From Acidimicrobiales bacterium (GTDB taxonomy: Bacteria > Actinomycetota > Acidimicrobiia > Acidimicrobiales > Acidimicrobilacustridaceae): a stretch of DNA of 11,494 nt. The notes under the pieces were generated by a model. That model saw only the letters and a list, made by a program, of their open reading frames with translations, searched no databases and was not told the DNA's origin. Location of the stretch: contig JALQSZ010000028.1 of assembly GCA_023264135.1 (NCBI GenBank), positions 1 to 11,494 on the forward strand, in the 5' to 3' direction. Both the position numbers and the translations under genes were made by a program. Positions 1-5,398 of the stretch are shown here, in pieces. Positions within the stretch are counted from its first letter, which is position 1, and the number at the start of each line of letters is the position of its first letter.

Positions 1-2657
1 GGACCATTCATTTCGCGTTCGGTCACGATGGCTTCGGCGAGCTCGTTGCTCACCGCTCGCACCGAGGACAATCCCAAACGCACTGCTGGTTGCGGAACCT
101 CCACGCCACCAACAGGAAATGCGTCAACAGGAAAAGGAACATCGGCTGTTGTGGCAACGCTTCCTTCGACCCATTCGAGCGTTGCTCCCACACCGGATGC
201 AGCGAGATCGGGGGTACGAACCACCACACCGTGGCGCCGAGCATCGGCCACCAGCGTGTGCGGTGAATAGAACCCCATCGGTTGCGCATTCAACAGACCA
301 GCACAAAAGGCCGCGGGGAAATATCGCTTGAGATACGAACTCGAATACACGAGATAGGCAAACGACACCGAATGACTTTCGGGAAAACCGAAGTTCGCGA
401 ACGCAGCGAGTTTGTCGAAGATCTGATCGGCGATGTCGCCGGTGATGCCACGTTCCGCCATTCCCTCGAACAAGCGACCGCGCAAACGTTCCATTCGTTC
501 GGAACTTCGTTTGGACCCCATGGCCTGACGCAATTGATCGGCCTCGCCCGGACTGAAGCCGGCAACATCGATCGCCATTTGCATGAGTTGTTCTTGAAAC
601 AACGGGATACCCAAGGTTTTGGCCAGCGAAGGTTCGAGCAACGGATGCAAATACGTGACCTTCTCGATCCCGTTACGCCGCCGAATGTAGGGATGCACCG
701 AGTTGCCTTGGATTGGTCCTGGACGAATCAGCGCGACTTCAACAACAAGGTCGTAGAACTTTCGCGGTTTGAGCCGAGGCAACGTGGCCATCTGCGCGCG
801 ACTTTCAACCTGAAACACTCCGACCGAATCGGCGATGCACAACATGTCGTAGACCGCATCGTCTTGTGGAACTTCGGCGATATCGATGGCGAATCCGTAG
901 GCTTCGGCCACTGCATCGACGGTGTTATGCAACGCGGTGAGCATGCCCAACCCAAGAAGATCGAACTTCACCAAACCGGCCGCCGCACAATCGTCTTTGT
1001 CCCATTGCAGAACGCTGCGGTTTTCACGCCGAGCCCATTCGACCGGACAAACCTCGATGATGGGTCGGTCGCATAACACCATGCCGCCAGAATGAATGCC
1101 GAGATGACGCGGTGCATGTTCCACCTGCGCGGCCAACTCGACCACTGCCGGAGGAATGGCATCGGCATCGGGTTCGGGCACAACGGTGTCGGCGTTGTCT
1201 TCGAGTTGCGTAATGAGCGAACCCCAACGATCGACGTTCTTGGCCCAAGCATCGGCCTGACCTGGCGCATAGCCAAGCGCGCTAGCCATATCGCGCACCG
1301 CCGAACGCGGTCGATAGGTAATGACATTGGCAACCTGCGCGGCGTAGTGGCGGCCATGGCGTTGATACACGTACTGAATGACTTCTTCGCGACGACCAGA
1401 TTCGATGTCGATGTCGATATCGGGCGGACCATCGCGTTCAGGCGAAAGGAACCGCTCGAACAACAAACCAAGCTCAATGGCATCGGCTTTTGTGACACCT
1501 AATGCGAAACACACCGCCGAGTTCGCCGCCGAACCTCGACCTTGGCAATAGATGTCATTACGACGGCAGAAATCAACAAGGTCATGGACGATGAGGAAGT
1601 AGCCGGGGAACCCAAGTTGTTCGATGATGGCGAGTTCGTGATCGATCTGCGCCCATGCGCCAGCAACTCGTTCACGATGACGCGGCCCGTAGCGACGTTC
1701 AGCACCACGCTCGGTCAGACGCCGTAGATACCCCATTTCATCGAGCCCATCGGGGCAGGGAAACGGCGGAAGATTGGGAGCAACAAGTTTGAGATCGAAC
1801 GCGCAGGACTGCCCCAACTCTCCTGCTCGCTCGACCACACCGGGATAGCGCGCGAATCGGCGAGATTGTTCGAAACCGGAACGCAAGTGCGCGCCTGCTG
1901 CTGCGGGCAACCAGCCGTCGAGTTCATCGAGACTGCGACGCGAACGAACTGCGGCTAACGCTGTTGCCAGCGGACGTTCGGCCGGCGTTGCGTAATGCGC
2001 GTTGGTTGTTGCGACAAGATCGATATCGGCACGCAATGCAAGCTGCATTAACGCGTCGTTGCGAACCGAATCGAGCGGGTGACCATGGTCCCAAAGTTCA
2101 ACCGCAAGATTGTCGCGACCAAAGGTGTTGACAAGTAACGCGAGTTGATCGGTAGCAGCTGCAGGACCTTGTTGTTCGAGCGCAGAAACAACCGCGCCTT
2201 TGCGACACCCGGTGAGCACCAACCAGTGATTGCGATCGGCCGCCGGCGCCGCAGTGCCACCGAGCGCGCACAGTTCGGCCAACGACGCGCGCGGTGCACC
2301 TTTTTCACCGCGCAATTGCGCTTCGCTCAACGCGCGTGCCAACAACGCATAGCCACGAGGATCGCGAGCAAGAACGACAAGATGCGATTCCCCCGCCGCC
2401 ACACCCGGATCGGGTTCACCCACTGGCGGCGCCGTACGACCCAAGGTGAGTTCGGCCCCAAAGATGGTGGGCAGACCCACTGCCCGAGCGGCCTCGGCAA
2501 AGCGAACCACGCCGTAGAACCCGTTGTGATCGGTGAGAGCGAGCGCGCTCAGTTCAAGCCGCATCGCCTCGGCGGCCAGCGCTTCGGGAGTGCTGGCACC
2601 GTCGAGGAAACTGAACTGGGAATGACAATGCAGTTCGGCATAGGACTCCGACCCCAT
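1..2657 (-). CDS. dnaE2: Error-prone DNA polymerase III alpha subunit, DnaE2/ImuC type (3'-truncated by window edge)
   Basis: This is the catalytic polymerase of the SOS mutasome; with ImuA' and ImuB it carries out translesion synthesis and damage-induced mutagenesis. An uninterrupted frame of 885 codons starts at ATG 2657 and runs off the left edge. DnaE2 proteins are usually about 1,050-1,100 aa, so roughly the last 170-210 residues (OB-fold and tail) are missing. The N-terminal PHP domain begins LHCHSQFSFLDG (9-20) with TDHN at 42-45. The polymerase palm has GRGS (373-376) and PDIDIDI, which supplies Asp413 and Asp415, and KFDLLGLG supplies Asp566; these match the three catalytic aspartates of the alpha family. 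LIRPGPIQG (643-651) and FPESHS (758-763) are typical of the DnaE2 branch. No stop or frameshift was found at several positions checked along the gene. A perfect LexA box lies 12 nt before the start codon, so SOS induction is expected. Identity is near certain. Confidence 0.97.
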   Translation of the reverse strand, partial: MGSESYAELHCHSQFSFLDGASTPEALAAEAMRLELSALALTDHNGFYGVVRFAEAARAVGLPTIFGAELTLGRTAPPVGEPDPGVAAGESHLVVLARDPRGYALLARALSEAQLRGEKGAPRASLAELCALGGTAAPAADRNHWLVLTGCRKGAVVSALEQQGPAAATDQLALLVNTFGRDNLAVELWDHGHPLDSVRNDALMQLALRADIDLVATTNAHYATPAERPLATALAAVRSRRSLDELDGWLPAAAGAHLRSGFEQSRRFARYPGVVERAGELGQSCAFDLKLVAPNLPPFPCPDGLDEMGYLRRLTERGAERRYGPRHRERVAGAWAQIDHELAIIEQLGFPGYFLIVHDLVDFCRRNDIYCQGRGSAANSAVCFALGVTKADAIELGLLFERFLSPERDGPPDIDIDIESGRREEVIQYVYQRHGRHYAAQVANVITYRPRSAVRDMASALGYAPGQADAWAKNVDRWGSLITQLEDNADTVVPEPDADAIPPAVVELAAQVEHAPRHLGIHSGGMVLCDRPIIEVCPVEWARRENRSVLQWDKDDCAAAGLVKFDLLGLGMLTALHNTVDAVAEAYGFAIDIAEVPQDDAVYDMLCIADSVGVFQVESRAQMATLPRLKPRKFYDLVVEVALIRPGPIQGNSVHPYIRRRNGIEKVTYLHPLLEPSLAKTLGIPLFQEQLMQMAIDVAGFSPGEADQLRQAMGSKRSSERMERLRGRLFEGMAERGITGDIADQIFDKLAAFANFGFPESHSVSFAYLVYSSSYLKRYFPAAFCAGLLNAQPMGFYSPHTLVADARRHGVVVRTPDLAASGVGATLEWVEGSVATTADVPFPVDAFPVGGVEVPQPAVRLGLSSVRAVSNELAEAIVTEREMNG

Positions 2658-2665
2658 GGGCCCAC

Positions 2666-2693
2666 CGTATCGAACATGTGTTCGATACGGCAA
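2666..2693 (-). promoter_or_regulatory. Predicted dnaE2 promoter overlapping the SOS box
   Basis: Read on the minus strand: TTGCCG (2693-2688) as -35, a 16-nt spacer, and GATACG (2671-2666) as -10. The start codon begins 9 nt after the end of the -10, so the transcript should be leaderless or nearly so. The LexA box fills the spacer and enters the -10, so bound LexA would block RNA polymerase. The prediction is supported by the same arrangement in front of imuA' (11451-11479), where the intervening sequence differs. Confidence 0.7.
2670..2685. promoter_or_regulatory. LexA-binding SOS box of dnaE2
   Basis: The sequence is TCGAAC-ATGT-GTTCGA, an exact match to the Gram-positive/mycobacterial LexA operator form TCGAAC-N4-GTTCGA. 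It lies inside a longer inverted repeat (2665-2690) with 12-bp arms (ccgtatcgaaca / tgttcgatacgg) and a 2-nt centre. It sits 12 nt upstream of the dnaE2 start on the minus strand, and it is also the only obvious operator between dnaE2 and the divergent plus-strand gene at 2778. Confidence 0.95.
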
Positions 2694-2730
2694 GCGGCCC
2701 CTTCCCTTTCGCAGATCCCAGTCCTACGCT

Positions 2731-2749
2731 CCCGCCAATCGGTGGCGGG
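2731..2749 (+). promoter_or_regulatory. GC-rich hairpin in the 5' leader of the first Tat-signal gene
   Basis: CCCGCCA (2731-2737) and TGGCGGG (2743-2749) form a perfect 7-bp stem with a 5-nt loop. It ends 14 nt before the Shine-Dalgarno (2764-2769) of the gene starting at 2778. A TANNNT-type -10 candidate (TACGCT, 2725-2730) overlaps the stem by nothing but lies immediately before it, with no convincing -35. The hairpin could affect mRNA stability or translation. It has no following T-run, so it is not a typical terminator in either direction. Confidence 0.5.
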
Positions 2750-2763
2750 GGCCATCGCCATAC

Positions 2764-2769
2764 AGGGGG
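2764..2769 (+). promoter_or_regulatory. Ribosome binding site that decides the GTG start at 2778
   Basis: AGGGGG lies 8 nt before GTG 2778. The same frame is open far upstream (from 2145), but that part is antisense to dnaE2. This binding site and the coiled-coil plus Tat N-terminus that follows settle the start. Confidence 0.75.
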
Positions 2770-2777
2770 TCGGTCCC

Positions 2778-3881
2778 GTGTCCAAGACTGAACTCGACGC
2801 GCTGCGTCAAGAGATCGCCCAGTTACGCGACGAACTTCGCGAACTACGCAACGAACGCATTGCGGAAACCACCGAGTGTGCAATCACGAAATCGCCCGAG
2901 CAAACGCCTGCACCACCGATCTCGCGGCGACACGCGTTACGCACCGCTGGAGTTGTGGCCGCTGGCGCGATTGCTGGTGGCATCGCAACAGTTGCAACCG
3001 CGGGCCCAGCAGCGGCCGCGCCTGGTTCATTCAGTGGAGACCCCGTTGCTCTTCATGCCGATGCACAAACGGGAATTGGCGTCGTCGCAACTTCAGTAAG
3101 CGGAACAGCGATCAGTGCAAACACCTCGGCGGCGAACGCAGTAGCAATCGATGTACTCAACAACAACTACTACGGCATTTCTTCGAACGGAACGATTGGA
3201 GTCGTTGGTCAAGCAGTGGCTGGTGGATCCATCGGCGTGATGGGAACCGCTGTATCGACCGTTGCTGGAACCGGAGGTTCCTTTTCAGGACCCAACGGTG
3301 TGAGTATTAGCGGTGAACTTGTCACTGCGCAGCTGCTTCCAACCGTTGCAGGCCCACCACCAAGCCTCAACAACACGTACACACAAGGCGCACTCATCGT
3401 TGATAACGCCGGCGCTCTTTGGTACTGCGTGGCCAGCGGCGCACCCGGCATTTGGCGTCAACTTTCGAGCGCTTCGTCGGCAGGAAGTTTCCATCCCGTG
3501 ACTCCAGGTCGCGTCTATGACAGTCGCTGTGCGCAACCTTCTCCCGGTGCACTTTCCTATGGTGGTATTCGACTGCTTTCGGTCGCCGCGCAACGCGACC
3601 TCACCACCGGCGCAGTTACGAATGCCAACTTTGTACCTTCCGATGCCACCGCCGTCTTCGCCAATGTCTCGGTCGTGAACACGGTCAATTCCGGCTACCT
3701 GACGATCAATCCCGGGGGCGTCACCACGATCAGCGCCGCGACCATTACATGGGGAACGAGCAATCAAACTCAATCAAATGGCGTGAGCCTCACCCTCGAC
3801 AACGCTCGGCAGATCACCGTGTTAGCCGGCGGACCCGGGGCCACCGATTTCGTGATCGACATCTTCGGCTACTGGCTCTGA
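2778..3881 (+). CDS. Exported protein: N-terminal coiled coil, twin-arginine signal, beta-rich middle, C-terminal VTPGRVYDSR...GYWL module
   Basis: This is a 367-aa protein of unknown function starting at GTG 2778. Residues about 4-30 (TELDALRQEIAQLRDELREL) are a heptad-like charged coiled coil. A Pro/Thr linker follows, then the Tat motif SRRHAL (49-54) and a long Ala/Gly hydrophobic stretch ending in GPAAAAPG near residue 82, so export of a folded protein by Tat is expected. Residues about 95-185 contain short Gly/Val/Ser repeats of beta-helix character. GALIVDNAGALWYC...WRQL (204-229) is a linker shared with the next gene. Residues 237-367 form a module beginning VTPGRVYDSR and ending DIFGYWL at the very C-terminus. 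The downstream gene at 3998 is a paralogue at both ends but differs in the middle. A surface or structural role is inferred. The gene is divergent from dnaE2 and shares its SOS-box region. Confidence 0.88.
   Translation: MSKTELDALRQEIAQLRDELRELRNERIAETTECAITKSPEQTPAPPISRRHALRTAGVVAAGAIAGGIATVATAGPAAAAPGSFSGDPVALHADAQTGIGVVATSVSGTAISANTSAANAVAIDVLNNNYYGISSNGTIGVVGQAVAGGSIGVMGTAVSTVAGTGGSFSGPNGVSISGELVTAQLLPTVAGPPPSLNNTYTQGALIVDNAGALWYCVASGAPGIWRQLSSASSAGSFHPVTPGRVYDSRCAQPSPGALSYGGIRLLSVAAQRDLTTGAVTNANFVPSDATAVFANVSVVNTVNSGYLTINPGGVTTISAATITWGTSNQTQSNGVSLTLDNARQITVLAGGPGATDFVIDIFGYWL
3486..3878 (+). repeat. Coding repeat: C-terminal surface module, copy 1
   Basis: Residues 237-367 of the 2778-3881 product. 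Shared landmarks are VTPGRVYDSR, a Leu-Ser-Val-Ala strand, NxNFVPxxATAVFAN, GxLxxNPGG, AATIxW, GxSLTLDxxRQITV and FVIDIxGYWL. It aligns along its whole length with copy 2 and more distantly with the three modules of the protease. Confidence 0.85.
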
Positions 3882-3997
3882 CAACAATCTTTCAACCGAG
3901 TCTTCCTGACCCTCATTTCAACCTCCACATAACAGCGCACCGCGTTACTGTTCGCTCAACGAACCGGAGGCGGTCTCCGGAACGGAATGGGGCGACC
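3882..3997. other. Intergenic region between the two tandem Tat-signal genes
   Basis: These 116 bp contain no GC hairpin followed by a T-run after the first gene, so I see no intrinsic terminator and read-through into the second gene is plausible. Weak inverted repeats are present (aacag 3931-3935 with ctgtt 3948-3952). The last third holds a leader hairpin (3964-3980) and a G-rich ribosome binding site. Confidence 0.5.
3964..3980 (+). promoter_or_regulatory. Hairpin in the 5' leader of the second Tat-signal gene
   Basis: CCGGAG (3964-3969), loop GCGGT, CTCCGG (3975-3980) form a perfect 6-bp stem 17 nt before ATG 3998. The stem includes a GGAGG sequence (3966-3970), which would be partly hidden. 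The probable working Shine-Dalgarno is the G-run just after the hairpin (GGGG, 3989-3992, 5 nt from the ATG). Confidence 0.45.
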
Positions 3998-5380
3998 ATG
4001 TCTGAGCCGGAACTTTCTGAGGTCCTTGCCGAATTGCGTGAACTTCGAGCCGAAGTCACGACGTTGCGAGCGCAGGTAGCTGAACAAGCGCCACCCGAAC
4101 CCGCTTCGCATCCACTGCCACCGCAATCGAACGCGAGCGAGGCGATCGACGTCGATGGAACCGATGCCGTGTCGCGTCGCCACGCGCTGCGCACCGCGGG
4201 ACTGGTCGCGGCCGGCGCTCTCGCCGGTGGCGCGGCACTCGTCGCTGCGGCCGGACCAGCAGCAGCAACTGGCCCAACCGTGTTCGATGCCGATGGCGTC
4301 AACCCGGCCATCACCGCAAACGGAAGCTCAAGCCGTGATGCCATTCACGCCGGTGCAACTGCCGGAGGCATTCACGGCGTGTACTCCTATGTCAGCGGCG
4401 GGAATTACGCCTACGGAGTGTGGGGCCTTGCCAATACGGCAGTTTCGAATGTTGGCGTCCGAGGAACCGGTGCAGTCGGTTCGGGAGTTCAAGGCGACTC
4501 CACATCTGGTACCGGAGTGAACGGCCTAAGTAGTTCAGGCCCTGGCGTGTACGGCCAATCAACAACGGGATACGGAGTTGGGGCGCAGTCAAGTAGCGGC
4601 AACGGACTCGTCGCCTTCAGCACAACCGGTCACGGAGTTACCGCGCAAAGTTCGAGTGGCTTCGGCATTCACGCCGAAAGCACCAACTCTCTTGCCGTCC
4701 ACGCGGTGAGCACAAACAGCGTCGGCGGCGAATTTTCTGGCCTCGTTGGCATCAATGCCTACGGCTACACCCAAGGCGGCATTGGCGGCACGGGCCTTCA
4801 CGCTGGCGGAGATCGGGCATCGATCTATATCGAGCCACAAGGCGCTGCACCACCTTCACGTTCGGAGGGGTACAACGCGGGAGATCTTCATGTCGACAGT
4901 TCCGGTGCTCTTTGGTTCTGCGTAACAACTGGAACCGGCGCGGCAGCGAAATGGCGTCAACTTGCGTCCACCACTTCGGCCGGAAGTTTTCATGCCGTTA
5001 CTCCCGGGCGCGTGTATGACTCACGACTCAGCACCTATCCACAACACGGCACTCTCGGAAGCGGACAAAACCGCACGCTGTCGGTTGCAAGTTCCTATGA
5101 CCTCAACGGCGCGCTCCTCAACTCCAACTTCGTTCCCGCCGGAGCAACCGCGGTGTTCGCCAACATCGTCGTCGTCGACACTGTCGCGAATGGTTGGCTC
5201 GCAGTGAACCCAGGCGGCGACACCACCGTGCACGCCGCCACCATTAACTGGAGCCAAACCGGTCAAGTGCTCGCAAACGGCATCTCACTCACACTCGACA
5301 CCAACCGACAAATCACTGTCATCAATGGAAGCGCCGGCTCCACCCAATTCGTCATCGATATCACCGGCTACTGGCTGTAG
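3998..5380 (+). CDS. Exported paralogue: N-terminal coiled coil, twin-arginine signal, GxGV beta-repeats, C-terminal VTPGRVYDSR...GYWL module
   Basis: This is a 460-aa protein starting at ATG 3998, function unknown. Residues 4-28 (PELSEVLAELRELRAEVTTL) form a coiled coil, followed by a Pro/Ser linker. The Tat motif SRRHAL (59-64) begins a signal nearly identical to that of the upstream paralogue and ends near PAAATG (87-92). Residues about 120-240 contain at least eight imperfect 10-13 residue repeats of the type G-x-G-V-x-(G/A)-x-S-(S/T)-(S/T), a pattern expected of a right-handed beta-helix or trimeric beta-prism fibre. GDLHVDSSGALWFC...KWRQL (296-322) is a linker, and the C-terminal module spans 330-460, ending DITGYWL. 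It lies 116 bp after its paralogue and ends 18 bp from the convergent protease gene. Export and repeat architecture are visible; an adhesin, fibre or S-layer-like role is only inferred. Confidence 0.9.
   Translation: MSEPELSEVLAELRELRAEVTTLRAQVAEQAPPEPASHPLPPQSNASEAIDVDGTDAVSRRHALRTAGLVAAGALAGGAALVAAAGPAAATGPTVFDADGVNPAITANGSSSRDAIHAGATAGGIHGVYSYVSGGNYAYGVWGLANTAVSNVGVRGTGAVGSGVQGDSTSGTGVNGLSSSGPGVYGQSTTGYGVGAQSSSGNGLVAFSTTGHGVTAQSSSGFGIHAESTNSLAVHAVSTNSVGGEFSGLVGINAYGYTQGGIGGTGLHAGGDRASIYIEPQGAAPPSRSEGYNAGDLHVDSSGALWFCVTTGTGAAAKWRQLASTTSAGSFHAVTPGRVYDSRLSTYPQHGTLGSGQNRTLSVASSYDLNGALLNSNFVPAGATAVFANIVVVDTVANGWLAVNPGGDTTVHAATINWSQTGQVLANGISLTLDTNRQITVINGSAGSTQFVIDITGYWL
4400..4717 (+). repeat. 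Coding tandem repeats of the GxGV type
   Basis: Successive units in the product read roughly NVGVRGTGAV, GSGVQGDSTS, GTGVNGLSSS, GPGVYGQSTT, GYGVGAQSSS, GNGLVAFSTT, GHGVTAQSSS, GFGIHAESTN, SLAVHAVSTN. The period is about 10-11 residues (about 30-33 bp). The protein pattern is regular, but codons vary between units, which argues against very recent slippage expansion. Confidence 0.85.
4985..5377 (+). repeat. Coding repeat: C-terminal surface module, copy 2
   Basis: Residues 330-460 of the 3998-5380 product. It aligns over the full module with residues 237-367 of the upstream paralogue (SAGSFHxVTPGRVYDSR at the start; TAVFAN, NPGG, SLTLD, RQITV and FVIDIxGYWL after it). DNA identity is highest around the VTPGRVYDSR segment. 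Confidence 0.85.
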
Positions 5381-5398
5381 CTCAATCTGTTCGTTGCA

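Noticed and set aside
282..1076. Plus-strand open frame of 264 codons
   Set aside because: It is antisense to the conserved palm and finger region of dnaE2, which has an unbroken frame with the catalytic aspartates. The plus-strand translation resembles no family and lacks a ribosome binding site.
968..1498. Minus-strand open frame of 176 codons inside dnaE2
   Set aside because: It is in a different minus frame from dnaE2, with low-complexity Arg/Ser/Pro composition; it is a shadow of the real gene.
2731..2749. Hairpin considered as a transcription terminator
   Set aside because: No T-run follows on either strand, and it lies between divergent starts, where no transcript needs to end.
2145..2777. 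Upstream extension of the first Tat-signal gene
   Set aside because: The frame is open but antisense to the PHP domain of dnaE2 and crosses the SOS promoter. The coiled coil, Tat signal and ribosome binding site place the start at 2778.
3749..3997. Upstream extension of the second Tat-signal gene
   Set aside because: It would overlap the end of the first gene in another frame, and the sequence is Arg/Pro-rich with no domain. ATG 3998 begins a coiled coil matching the paralogue.
4400..4717. Short regularly spaced repeats considered as a CRISPR array
   Set aside because: The period is about 30-33 bp, but the repeats are imperfect at DNA level, have no unique spacers, and are in frame as GxGV protein repeats.
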